This document shows, in pieces, positions 1 through 6,111 of a stretch of DNA of 8,382 nt. The notes beneath the pieces were generated by a model. The model saw only the letters and a list, made by a program, of their open reading frames with translations, made no database searches and was not told where the DNA came from. The position numbers and the translations under genes are program-made. The stretch's first letter is position 1. Each line of letters begins with the position of its first letter. The stretch spans positions 1 through 8,382 of the forward strand of contig JAFVAS010000294.1 of the NCBI GenBank assembly GCA_017480395.1, read 5' to 3'. Source of the DNA: Oscillospiraceae bacterium (GTDB lineage: Bacteria > Bacillota > Clostridia > Oscillospirales > Oscillospiraceae).

Positions 1-384
1 CGATCCGTCCTGCATCAGCCGCTGCAGGATGACGTCGTCCGCCGGGCAGAAGGGATAGTCCGGAATCTCCTCCACCCGCAGCCAGCGCAGGGCGTTGTGC
101 TCCAGCGGTCTGGGCGTGCCCTCGGTGATGACGGCGCGAAAGAGGGTCAGGTGGATGGTGAGATCGGGGTAGACGTGATCCACCTCCAGATAGATTTCCC
201 CCGGCTGCACCGTGATGTCCAGCTCCTCCCGGCACTCCCGGATCAGCGCCGCCTCCCGGGTCTCCCCGGGCTCCACCTTGCCACCCACGAACTCCCAGAG
301 CAGGCCCCGGGCCTTGTGCTCCGGCCGCTGGCAGGCCAGAAACCGCTCCCCGTCCCAGATCAGGGCGGCCACTACTTGCGTCAT
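1..384 (-). CDS. NUDIX hydrolase, MutT-like (3' end cut by window edge)
   Basis: The first 128 residues of a NUDIX hydrolase, open to the left edge of the window. The Nudix box spans residues 35-57 with the pattern G35, E41, R49-E50, E53-E54; these glutamates bind the divalent metal in the family. The usual glycine near the end of the box is Asp56. The start MTQVVAALIWDGERFLACQR and the GLLWEFVGGK stretch before the box resemble MutT/NudG-type enzymes, which hydrolyse oxidised or non-canonical (d)NTPs to the monophosphate in the cytoplasm. The exact substrate cannot be told from sequence. The ATG at 382-384 is set by a GGAGGA ribosome site about 7 nt upstream. The gene follows purC by 55 bases with a terminator hairpin in between, so expression probably depends on read-through. 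It could equally be a (d)CTP or other NTP pyrophosphatase. Family assignment is firm. Confidence 0.9.
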   Translation of the reverse strand, partial: MTQVVAALIWDGERFLACQRPEHKARGLLWEFVGGKVEPGETREAALIRECREELDITVQPGEIYLEVDHVYPDLTIHLTLFRAVITEGTPRPLEHNALRWLRVEEIPDYPFCPADDVILQRLMQDGS

Positions 385-397
385 AATGCACTCCTCC

Positions 398-431
398 AAA
401 AAAGGGACGGGCGGCGAATTGCCGCCCGTCC
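398..431 (-). terminator. Intrinsic terminator after purC
   Basis: A perfect 11-bp GC-rich stem is formed by 405-415 and 421-431, with a 5-nt loop at 416-420. On the minus strand it is followed by six T residues (398-403). It sits 8 bases after the purC stop codon. The T-run runs directly into the ribosome-binding site of the NUDIX gene, so the hairpin also lies in that gene's leader. Confidence 0.9.
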
Positions 432-439
432 GGGGTGAT

Positions 440-1318
440 TTAGTAGGTCAGGTCTTCTCCGGTGAGCAGCTTGTAGCCCTGGAGATACTTGTCGATGGTC
501 TTGTCCACAATGTCCTGGGGCAGCGTCCAGTCGTTGCCGGGGTTGGCCTTCAGCCAGTCCCGGGCAAACTGCTTGTCGAAGGAGGGCTGGCCGTGGCCCG
601 GCTCATAGCCCTCGGCGGGCCAGAAGCGGGAGGAGTCGGGGGTCAGCATCTCGTCGCCCAGGACGATGTTGCCCGCCTCGTCCAGGCCGAACTCGAACTT
701 GGTGTCGGCGATGATGATGCCCCGCTCCAGGGCATAGGCGGCGCACTTCTTGTAAAGGGCGATGGTGTAGTCCCGCAGCTTGGCGGCGTACTCCGCCCCC
801 TTGCCGGGGAACCGGGCCTCCAGATAGTCCACGCTCTGCTCGTAGGAGATGTTCTCGTCGTGGTCGCCCAGGTCCGCCTTGGTGCTGGGGGTGTAGATGG
901 GCTCGGGCAGCTTGTCGCTCTCCCGCAGGCCATCGGGCAGCCTGATGCCGCAGACCTCCCCGGTCTTCTGGTAGCTGGCCCAGCCGGAGCCGGTGATATA
1001 GCCCCGGACGATGCACTCGATGGGCAGCATGGTCAGCTTGCGGCACATCATGCTCTTGCCGGCAAACTCCGGAGTCTGGAAGAAGGCGGGCATGTCCTTC
1101 ACGTCCACGGAAATCATGTGGTTGGGGATGATGTCCCGGGTCATGTCAAACCAGAATCGGGACATCTGGGTCAGCACCGTGCCCTTCTGGCTGACCTGGT
1201 TGTGGAGGATCACGTCAAAGCAGCTGATGCGGTCGGTGGCCACCATGATGAGGCTGTCGCCATTGTCATAGATCTCGCGCACCTTGCCCTCTTTAATGGG
1301 CTGAAACACCTTACTCAT
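440..1318 (-). CDS. purC: SAICAR synthase (phosphoribosylaminoimidazole-succinocarboxamide synthase)
   Basis: Joins aspartate to CAIR with ATP to make SAICAR, a late step of de novo purine (IMP) synthesis in the cytoplasm. Both family signatures are present: LPIECIVRGYITGS at residues 98-111 and IADTKFEFG at 203-211. The nucleotide-binding start has KEGKVREIYD (9-18) and ATDRISCFD (27-35). At 292 residues it is the long form, closer in size to yeast Ade1 than to the roughly 240-residue E. coli type. The ATG at 1316-1318 is preferred over an in-frame TTG at 1352-1354. Family proteins begin close to the KEGKVREIYD motif, and an AAGGCGGG ribosome-like site lies 6 nt before this ATG. The gene stands alone with its own promoter candidate rather than in a pur cluster, and only a NUDIX gene follows. 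The protein looks intact. Confidence 0.97.
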   Translation of the reverse strand: MSKVFQPIKEGKVREIYDNGDSLIMVATDRISCFDVILHNQVSQKGTVLTQMSRFWFDMTRDIIPNHMISVDVKDMPAFFQTPEFAGKSMMCRKLTMLPIECIVRGYITGSGWASYQKTGEVCGIRLPDGLRESDKLPEPIYTPSTKADLGDHDENISYEQSVDYLEARFPGKGAEYAAKLRDYTIALYKKCAAYALERGIIIADTKFEFGLDEAGNIVLGDEMLTPDSSRFWPAEGYEPGHGQPSFDKQFARDWLKANPGNDWTLPQDIVDKTIDKYLQGYKLLTGEDLTY

Positions 1319-1324
1319 ATTCTT

Positions 1325-1332
1325 CCCGCCTT
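1325..1332 (-). promoter_or_regulatory. Atypical ribosome-binding site of purC
   Basis: Reads AAGGCGGG on the minus strand, 6 nt before the chosen ATG. It departs from the AGGAGG-type sites of the other genes here. It still supports the ATG at 1318 over the in-frame TTG at 1354, before which I see no comparable site. Confidence 0.55.
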
Positions 1333-1371
1333 TTTTATCATTTTTCGTCGCCAAAGCTGGCCTTTGCCATC

Positions 1372-1400
1372 AGTCTATTGCATTTTTTCGCAAATTGCAA
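1372..1400 (-). promoter_or_regulatory. Candidate purC promoter
   Basis: On the minus strand TTGCAA (1395-1400) and TAGACT (1372-1377) are separated by 17 bp, each matching the sigma-A consensus at four of six positions. The predicted start near 1365 gives a leader of about 45 nt. Both boxes are embedded in the arms of the inverted repeat at 1373-1405. No other -35/-10 pair in the gap looks better. Confidence 0.5.
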
Positions 1401-1405
1401 TAGAC
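1373..1405. repeat. Perfect 10-bp inverted repeat in purC promoter region
   Basis: GTCTATTGCA (1373-1382) and TGCAATAGAC (1396-1405) are exact reverse complements separated by 13 bases. No T-run follows on either strand that would make it a standard terminator, and a proper terminator lies just beyond it at 1422-1458. Its arms coincide with the candidate -10 and -35 boxes, so an operator is one reading. It does not resemble the Bacillus PurR box as I know it. Confidence 0.6.
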
Positions 1406-1421
1406 CCCGGTGCATTTCAGC

Positions 1422-1458
1422 AAAACCGCCCTGATTTCATGGAAATCAGGGCGGTTTT
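1422..1458 (-). terminator. Terminator after the lipoprotein gene, possibly bidirectional
   Basis: A 17-bp perfect stem (1422-1438 with 1442-1458) encloses a 3-nt loop. The arms end in A-runs and T-runs, giving four U residues at the 3' side on the minus strand and five on the plus strand. It lies 28 bases beyond the stop codon at 1487 and insulates purC from upstream transcription. Confidence 0.88.
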
Positions 1459-1486
1459 TGGGCAGATTTCGGGGCGCGGCGTCAGA

Positions 1487-2164
1487 TCAGTAGGCGATCA
1501 TCAGGGCGTCCACGGCCTGGAAGTCCTCGCTGTCAATGCTGTATCGACCGCTCTCCGCGTCCTGCACCACATGGACGGTGATGGCCTGCGCCTCCAGATA
1601 GCCGATGCTGTCCACCCGGGCGTAGACCATATCGATGATGCCCTGGGCCCAGGCCGTCTCAAACTGCTGCTCGTCCATCTCGGCGAACTCCCCGGCCTCC
1701 CCCCGGGCCTGCCAGCGGTCGAGGTAGTCATCCACATCCTCATCGGACACCTTCTGGATGATGTCGATGGGATAGATGGTCAGCGCCACCTCATAGCCGT
1801 CGTCGGCGCGCCTGCTCTCCCCCACCTCATATCTGCTGTGGGAATAGATCTGGTGAAAGAGCTCAGAGAGCTGGGGGGCAATGGTGGCGTCGCAGGCGTC
1901 CAGGTCGATGTCAAACCGATCTGCGAAATAGTCCACCTCCACGGCGATGCCGTCGGTGTAGAGGGCCTCCGCCTCCTCCTCGGTGCAGGAGACCTGCCGG
2001 AGGTACTCCTCAGTATACTGGTCGAGGTAGATCAGATCCAGGTTGCTCTGAACCAAATCGGCGGCGGAAAACCGGCTGCCGCAGCCGGTCAGCATCCCAA
2101 GGCAGGTCAGAGCGGCCAGCGCCAGCACCGCGATCCGCTTTGCCGCACATGCTGCAAGTTTCAT
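1487..2164 (-). CDS. Putative lipoprotein of unknown function
   Basis: A 225-residue predicted lipoprotein. Residues 1-27 form a signal peptide: a Lys/Arg-containing start (K2, K9, R10), a hydrophobic core (IAVLALAALTCLGM) and the lipobox LTGC with the lipidated cysteine at residue 28. The mature part, residues 29-225, is strongly acidic with many Asp and Glu residues and has no further membrane segment. It should therefore sit outside the cell, anchored to the membrane. I do not recognise a named domain. It vaguely recalls the small uncharacterised Bacillota lipoproteins placed in DUF families, but I cannot assign one. The ATG at 2162-2164 follows an AAGGAG site about 11 nt upstream, a slightly long spacing. 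The gene has its own promoter (2200-2228) and a strong terminator, but may also receive transcripts from the DUF4317 operon upstream. Confidence 0.85.
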   Translation of the reverse strand: MKLAACAAKRIAVLALAALTCLGMLTGCGSRFSAADLVQSNLDLIYLDQYTEEYLRQVSCTEEEAEALYTDGIAVEVDYFADRFDIDLDACDATIAPQLSELFHQIYSHSRYEVGESRRADDGYEVALTIYPIDIIQKVSDEDVDDYLDRWQARGEAGEFAEMDEQQFETAWAQGIIDMVYARVDSIGYLEAQAITVHVVQDAESGRYSIDSEDFQAVDALMIAY

Positions 2165-2182
2165 CAGAATTCAAACTCCTTC

Positions 2183-2197
2183 GGGTCAGTTTGACCC
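2183..2197. promoter_or_regulatory. Operator-like dyad at the lipoprotein gene start site
   Basis: GGGTCA (2183-2188) and TGACCC (2192-2197) form a perfect 6-bp dyad around a 3-bp centre. It begins 3 bp downstream of the TATAAT box and spans the predicted transcription start near 2193. This is a typical position for a repressor operator. A short RNA hairpin in the leader is the alternative. Confidence 0.45.
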
Positions 2198-2199
2198 CT

Positions 2200-2228
2200 A
2201 TTATACCGGCATCCCCGGCGAAAGGCAA
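2200..2228 (-). promoter_or_regulatory. Promoter of the lipoprotein gene
   Basis: On the minus strand a perfect TATAAT (2200-2205) is preceded at exactly 17 bp by TTGCCT (2223-2228), four of six matches to TTGACA. The predicted start is near 2193, about 29 nt before the ATG. Confidence 0.8.
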
Positions 2229-2234
2229 GGGCGA

Positions 2235-3377
2235 TCACGCATTTTCCTCCGGGATGCAGATGGGCACCCCGTTGACCTCCACCCCGTCGCTGACCCGGAT
2301 GACGATGCACTTGGCCCCGTCCACGATCCGGGTCTGGATCAGATTGCTGTGCTCCGGGCTGACCTGGATGACGATATCCGGGGCCTTGACCTCCAGGCGC
2401 TTGGTGTCCACCAGGTTCTGGGGGCTGAGCTGGGCGTCCTCCCCGAACTCCACGTTGAAGCGGGCGTCGAAGGCGGCGATGCGCTTCTGGCTGACGCCGC
2501 TGGCGGTGAGCACCGCCTCCAGCCCCCGCTTGGAGATGGTCAGCGGCTCGGGCTCCCTGCTCTCCTTGTGGTTGTCGATCATGGTGGAGAGGTGATCCTG
2601 CACCGCCTGCACCAGGGGCAGGCCGCACTCCTCCTCCAGCGTCTCCCCCAGCATGGTCTGGAAGGTCTCCCGCTGCACCATGGCCGGCTTGGGCAGGGCG
2701 GTGTGGAAGATCAGATCCACAAAGTCCTGGTGGTGGCCGGTCAGGTCGTGGGTGTAGTACAGGGCGTTATAGATATTGGTGGCCCGGTCGTCAAAGGCCG
2801 GAAACAGAAAGCCCAGCTCCGGGGCCCCCACCACCTGGTTGGCCGCGGCGATGTGGAAGCGGCTCTCCCGGCTGAGGTAGTTCAGCGTCGGCTTGGTCTC
2901 CTTCACCGGGCAGACGGCGCAGAGCACATAGCGGAACTGCTCCGAGGCGTTGTCCTGCTGTATTTCGCCGTCCCCGCCCCGGTAGGGCACGTCGTATGTG
3001 TTGTAGGTGAGCAGGATCAGGCTGTTGCCCTCCAGATCCAGGGTGGAGATGACCCGGCTGAAGAAGGCGTGGACGGTGTTGTCGTCCTCCAGCGCCGTGT
3101 CCCGCAGACCCATGAGCAGCCGGTGCTCGTCGCTGTCCACCACCTGCTGGGTGCGGAAGGTCACGTCGATCAGGTTCCGCCCGATGGCACCGGTCAGCAC
3201 CCGGCGGAAGAGGGCCAGATATTTTTCGGCGTCCTCCACCGGCATCAGGCCCATGGACTCGTCAAACTGGGCGATGATCTCCCGGCGCTCGTTGACGTAG
3301 CAGCCCCGGATGCGGGTGATGTTGTGGCGGTCCGGGCGGAGGCGGCGGCGCAGCTCCGCGATCTCTTTTTCGTTCAT
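2235..3377 (-). CDS. DUF4317 family protein, unknown function
   Basis: A 380-residue soluble protein that I recognise as DUF4317 from its start: MNEKEIAELRRRLRPD, then RIRGCYVNERREII (residues 22-35) and SMGLMPVEDAEKYLALFRRVL (41-61). The family is common in Clostridia and has no established function to my knowledge. No signal peptide, membrane segment or known catalytic motif is visible. The middle part (YNALYYTHDLTGHHQDF, then FHTALPKPAMVQRETFQTML) is rich in His and aromatic residues. The C-terminal part (about 290-375) looks like a small alpha/beta domain. The ATG at 3375-3377 follows an AAAGGAG site at good spacing and lies 15 bases after the stop of the 2-hydroxyacid dehydrogenase gene, so the two are surely co-transcribed. 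Length and frame appear intact. Confidence 0.9.
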   Translation of the reverse strand: MNEKEIAELRRRLRPDRHNITRIRGCYVNERREIIAQFDESMGLMPVEDAEKYLALFRRVLTGAIGRNLIDVTFRTQQVVDSDEHRLLMGLRDTALEDDNTVHAFFSRVISTLDLEGNSLILLTYNTYDVPYRGGDGEIQQDNASEQFRYVLCAVCPVKETKPTLNYLSRESRFHIAAANQVVGAPELGFLFPAFDDRATNIYNALYYTHDLTGHHQDFVDLIFHTALPKPAMVQRETFQTMLGETLEEECGLPLVQAVQDHLSTMIDNHKESREPEPLTISKRGLEAVLTASGVSQKRIAAFDARFNVEFGEDAQLSPQNLVDTKRLEVKAPDIVIQVSPEHSNLIQTRIVDGAKCIVIRVSDGVEVNGVPICIPEENA

Positions 3378-3392
3378 ATGTGTCTCCTTTGC

Positions 3393-4355
3393 TCAGGGGT
3401 TCACCACATTGATGGGCGCACCGGACAGATAGGCCCGGATGTTGTCGGCGGTGGTGTCCAGAATGCGCTGGCGGCACTCCCGGGCCGCCCAGGCGATGTG
3501 GGGGGTGATGATGCAGTTTTTCGCGTGCAGGAGGGGGCTGTCGGGCAGGATCGGCTCGTGGGAGACGACGTCCAGCCCCGCCCCGGCCAGCTTGCCCCGG
3601 TTCAGGGCGTCGGCCAGCGCCGCATCGTCCACCAGCCCGCCCCGGCTGGCGTTGAGCAGAATGGCCCCATCCTTCATCCGCGCGATGGCGTCGGCGTTCA
3701 GGATGCCCTCCGTCTCCGGGAAGAGGGGGCAATGCAGGCTGACCACGTCGGAGCGGGAGAGCAGGGTGTTCCAGTCCACATAGCGCCCGATGGCCCGGCC
3801 CTCGTCGCATAGGCTGGGGTTGACGGCCAGCACCTCCATCCCCAGGGCGGCGGCGATGCGCCCCACCTGGCGGCCGATCCGGCCAAAGCCCAGGATGCCC
3901 ATGGTCTTTCCGGCCAGCTCGGTGAGGGGGCACTCCCAGTAGCTCCACTGGGGGCTGTTCTCCCACTTGCCCGCGTGGACGGTGGCGTCATGCAGGGCCA
4001 CATGGGAGCACAGCTCCAGCAGCAGGGCGATGGTGAACTGGGCCACGGCCATGGTGCCGTAGGCCGGGACGTTGCACACGGCGACGCCCCGTTTCCGGGC
4101 GTGGGCCACGTCGATGATGTTATAGCCGGTGGCCAGAATGGTGACCAGCCGCACCCCGGGGCAGGCGTCCAGCACCCGGGCGTCGATGGGGGTCTTGTTG
4201 GTGATCACCACCTCCGCATCCCCGATGCTGCGGATGATGGCCCCGTCGTCCAGGGGCACCTGGTCAAAAATCGTCACGTCTCCCAGGGCCTGCACCGGCT
4301 CCCAGCTCAGGTCGCCGGGGTTCTCCACATAGGCGTCCAGAATGACTATTTTCAT
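3393..4355 (-). CDS. D-2-hydroxyacid dehydrogenase (glycerate dehydrogenase/hydroxypyruvate reductase-like)
   Basis: Interconverts a 2-oxoacid and a D-2-hydroxyacid with NAD(P)H in the cytoplasm. The 320 residues give the usual two-domain layout. The Rossmann motif is GFGRIG at 156-161, and the family's catalytic triad is visible as Arg238 (NASRGG), Glu267 (SHEP) and His286 (TPHIAWA). The start MKIVILDAYVENPGDLSWEPVQALG is typical of HprA-like glycerate dehydrogenases, so hydroxypyruvate/glycerate is the best guess. Related enzymes also act on pyruvate or aromatic 2-oxoacids. The acidic residue that normally follows the second Rossmann strand and selects NAD is Asn179 here (EVLAVNPS), so NADPH use is possible. 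The ATG at 4353-4355 is chosen because AAAGGAGGG (4363-4371) lies 7 nt upstream. The in-frame ATG at 4377-4379 would be almost at the mRNA 5' end. First gene of an operon with DUF4317. Confidence 0.93.
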   Translation of the reverse strand: MKIVILDAYVENPGDLSWEPVQALGDVTIFDQVPLDDGAIIRSIGDAEVVITNKTPIDARVLDACPGVRLVTILATGYNIIDVAHARKRGVAVCNVPAYGTMAVAQFTIALLLELCSHVALHDATVHAGKWENSPQWSYWECPLTELAGKTMGILGFGRIGRQVGRIAAALGMEVLAVNPSLCDEGRAIGRYVDWNTLLSRSDVVSLHCPLFPETEGILNADAIARMKDGAILLNASRGGLVDDAALADALNRGKLAGAGLDVVSHEPILPDSPLLHAKNCIITPHIAWAARECRQRILDTTADNIRAYLSGAPINVVNP

Positions 4356-4362
4356 GCGCTTT

Positions 4363-4371
4363 CCCTCCTTT
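4363..4371 (-). promoter_or_regulatory. Ribosome-binding site deciding the dehydrogenase start
   Basis: AAAGGAGGG on the minus strand, 7 nt before the ATG at 4355. It lies downstream of the alternative in-frame ATG at 4379, which rules that longer start out in practice. Confidence 0.85.
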
Positions 4372-4388
4372 CGGGACATGGGATGGTT

Positions 4389-4417
4389 ATTATAACACGA
4401 AAATCCCCGTTTGTGAA
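4389..4417 (-). promoter_or_regulatory. Promoter of the dehydrogenase-DUF4317 operon
   Basis: On the minus strand TTCACA (4412-4417, five of six consensus matches) stands 17 bp from a perfect TATAAT (4389-4394). The -10 box also has the extended TGn element. This is the strongest promoter in the window; the predicted start is near 4382. The -35 box lies only a few bases from the upstream terminator's T-run. Confidence 0.88.
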
Positions 4418-4419
4418 CG

Positions 4420-4452
4420 AAAAAGTCCGCCCGGATAACCGGGCGGACTTTT
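4420..4452 (-). terminator. Terminator after the FAD oxidoreductase gene
   Basis: A 14-bp perfect stem (4421-4434 with 4439-4452) encloses the loop ATAA. Five T residues (4420-4424 on the minus strand) form the 3' side. It lies 8 bases after the stop codon at 4461 and separates the FAD gene from the dehydrogenase operon. Confidence 0.9.
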
Positions 4453-4460
4453 CAGGCCGT

Positions 4461-5957
4461 TCAGGAAAGGGCCTTGACGGCGGCGGTGCCCGCCAGGAAG
4501 CCGGAGGAGAGGGCCCAGGACATGTCGTTGAGCACCTGCTTTTTCACCCCGTCCATGACGATGTGCCGCCCGGAGGCGAAGTCGCCGGTGACGTAGAGGC
4601 CCTCCACCAGCGTCCCATCGGGGCGGTAGGCCTGCATCTCCGGGTTGACCCGCACGCCGCCGAAGGCCCCGTCGGTGGACAGCGCGCCGCCGATGGCGTA
4701 GAAGGGCCCCTCCGTCAGGGGCACCATGTGGGCGGGATCCTTGAAGAAGCGCCAGTCCTCCCCCGCCGCGCAGGATGCGTTATACTCCTCCACCGTCGCC
4801 CGCAGGGCCGCCGGATCGAGGCCGATATACTCCGCCAGCTCCTCCCAGCTGTCCGCCCGGCCCAGGTCGTGGCTGCCCCGATCCAGATACTTCTGGAACA
4901 TGGCGTCGATCTCCTCCAGGTCGGGCAGCGGCGGCATGGCAAAGATGTCGAAGTCGCCCTTCTCGGCGTTGCTGCGGGTGGACTCGATGGCCTGCCGCAG
5001 CAGGTTGGCGGAGTAGAGGAAGAAGGTTCTCCCCTTGGGGTGATGGATCAGGATGTGACCCGTGTCGAAGGGATCGATGCGGGGGGCCATGGGCTCGGCC
5101 ACAAAGCGCCTGGCGTTCAGGTCCACCAGGATTGCGCTGTCCAGATGGGTCAGCACGTCCAGGTCACAGCGGTCGCCCAGGGCGCAGATCGGCCCCATAA
5201 TGCGCAGGCAGAAGCTCTTGCGGTCCACAAAGGCCCCCACCTTCTCCGCCAGGGGCAGGCCGTCGCCGGTGTAGGCCGGGTTGCGGTGGGCGTTTTTCTC
5301 CACCTCCGCCTCGTTGAAGCCGGGCAGCACCTCGTCCACCACCGCCTTGTTGTTGATCCAGCTGCCGCAGGCCATCACGCAGGCCCGGCACGCCACCCGC
5401 ACGTCCCCCTCCGGGGAGTCGGCGATGGCGGCCACAATGCGGCCGTTCTCCACCTCCACATCCTTGACCGGGGTCTGGGTCAGCAGCTCGACCCCCAGCT
5501 CCTGGCAGCGGCGGATGACCGCCTGCATGATGTACCGGCCGGAGCCGTTGTGGAAGTTGTCGATCTGGGGGCCCACCTGGCCGCGCACCGGGATGTCAAA
5601 GACATAGGGCCGGGGCTCGTACTTAGCCAGCACCTCCGGCGTCTCAAAGCTGCTGTACCAGTCAAAGAACGCGCCGGTGCCCAGCACCGCGTTGCGCACC
5701 AGCTCCGGGTCGAGCTGCCACATGGTCAGATCCATCATCTGACGGATGAAGGCGTTGGACTGGTCGGGGATGTCCCGCTCCGCCTGCCATTGGCTGCGGA
5801 AGGTGCGCATCGTGGAGGCGCAGAGCATCCCGCCCCCCAGGAACTTGGCCTTCTCCAGCACGACGACTTTCAGCCCGGCCTCCGCCGCCCGGGCCGCCGC
5901 CACCAGGCCGCTTCCTCCGCCGCCCAGTACCACAAGGTCACAGTTTTTCTCAATCAT
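4461..5957 (-). CDS. FAD-dependent oxidoreductase, fumarate reductase/ketosteroid dehydrogenase superfamily
   Basis: A 498-residue flavoprotein. The FAD-binding Rossmann motif is LGGGGSGLVAA (GxGxxG at Gly12-Gly17), and Glu35 (VVVLEK) is placed to bind the ribose. A Gly-rich loop follows (FLGGGM, 39-44). Superfamily marks further along are AYTGDGLPLAEKVGA (228-242), ILVDLNARRFVAE (276-288) and the C-terminal cap GPFYAIGGALSTDG (417-430) plus GLYVTGDFASG (453-463). Arg293 is a weak candidate for the catalytic arginine. No signal peptide, Tat motif, FMN-binding domain or heme motif is present, so it should be a stand-alone cytoplasmic enzyme with an unknown electron partner. The substrate is unknown; reduction or oxidation of a C=C bond is the family theme. 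The ATG at 5955-5957 follows AGGAGG by about 9 nt. It is divergent from a PucR-type regulator that may sense its substrate. Confidence 0.9.
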   Translation of the reverse strand: MIEKNCDLVVLGGGGSGLVAAARAAEAGLKVVVLEKAKFLGGGMLCASTMRTFRSQWQAERDIPDQSNAFIRQMMDLTMWQLDPELVRNAVLGTGAFFDWYSSFETPEVLAKYEPRPYVFDIPVRGQVGPQIDNFHNGSGRYIMQAVIRRCQELGVELLTQTPVKDVEVENGRIVAAIADSPEGDVRVACRACVMACGSWINNKAVVDEVLPGFNEAEVEKNAHRNPAYTGDGLPLAEKVGAFVDRKSFCLRIMGPICALGDRCDLDVLTHLDSAILVDLNARRFVAEPMAPRIDPFDTGHILIHHPKGRTFFLYSANLLRQAIESTRSNAEKGDFDIFAMPPLPDLEEIDAMFQKYLDRGSHDLGRADSWEELAEYIGLDPAALRATVEEYNASCAAGEDWRFFKDPAHMVPLTEGPFYAIGGALSTDGAFGGVRVNPEMQAYRPDGTLVEGLYVTGDFASGRHIVMDGVKKQVLNDMSWALSSGFLAGTAAVKALS

Positions 5958-5993
5958 GATCGTGATCCCTCCTGATTCAATCTCTATGCTCTA

Positions 5994-6022
5994 TTTTTAC
6001 CAAATCTTCGCCCCTTTGTAAA
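5994..6022 (-). promoter_or_regulatory. Candidate promoter of the FAD oxidoreductase gene
   Basis: On the minus strand TTTACA (6017-6022, five of six) is followed after 17 bp by TAAAAA (5994-5999, four of six). The predicted start is near 5987, giving a leader of about 30 nt. The weak -10 box suits a promoter that needs an activator. Confidence 0.55.
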
Positions 6023-6069
6023 GCCACCGGCAAAAATCGACCCGAAATTTGCAAGTCCGGCCCCTCTTT

Positions 6070-6083
6070 TTTGTGCAAACAAA
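6070..6083. promoter_or_regulatory. Small dyad abutting the regulator promoter, possible operator
   Basis: TTTGT (6070-6074) and ACAAA (6079-6083) are exact reverse complements around GCAA. The dyad touches the -35 box of the regulator's promoter and lies about 50 bp upstream of the FAD gene's -35 box. Short A/T-rich dyads arise easily by chance, so this is only a candidate site. Confidence 0.25.
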
Positions 6084-6111
6084 TGACAACGGCGCGCATT
6101 TCTGTTATAAT
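6083..6111 (+). promoter_or_regulatory. Promoter of the PucR-type regulator
   Basis: ATGACA (6083-6088, five of six) stands 17 bp from a perfect TATAAT (6106-6111) that also has an extended TGn element. The predicted start is near 6118, some 27 nt before the ATG at 6145. It therefore lies downstream of the in-frame TTG at 6049, which cannot be the real start. Confidence 0.85.

Noticed and set aside
1319..1421. Purine riboswitch in the purC leader.
   Set aside because: The predicted leader is only about 45 nt, too short for the aptamer, and no three-way junction can be drawn.
212..2194. 660-codon open frame on the plus strand opposite purC and the lipoprotein gene.
   Set aside because: It runs antisense across two well-supported genes, their intergenic terminator and the purC promoter. 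Its translation is low-complexity (Gly, Val, Leu, His rich), as expected from GC-rich third positions on the other strand.
2349..3812. 487-codon plus-strand frame opposite DUF4317 and the dehydrogenase.
   Set aside because: Spans two genes on the other strand with compositionally biased translation and no family resemblance.
4356..4379. Longer start for the 2-hydroxyacid dehydrogenase at the ATG 4377-4379.
   Set aside because: The strong ribosome site lies downstream of it, and the predicted transcription start is only about 3 bases upstream.
3975..5975. 666-codon open frame on the plus strand opposite the FAD oxidoreductase.
   Set aside because: Antisense shadow of a gene with clear domain motifs, crossing a terminator and a promoter; no ribosome site or recognisable domain.
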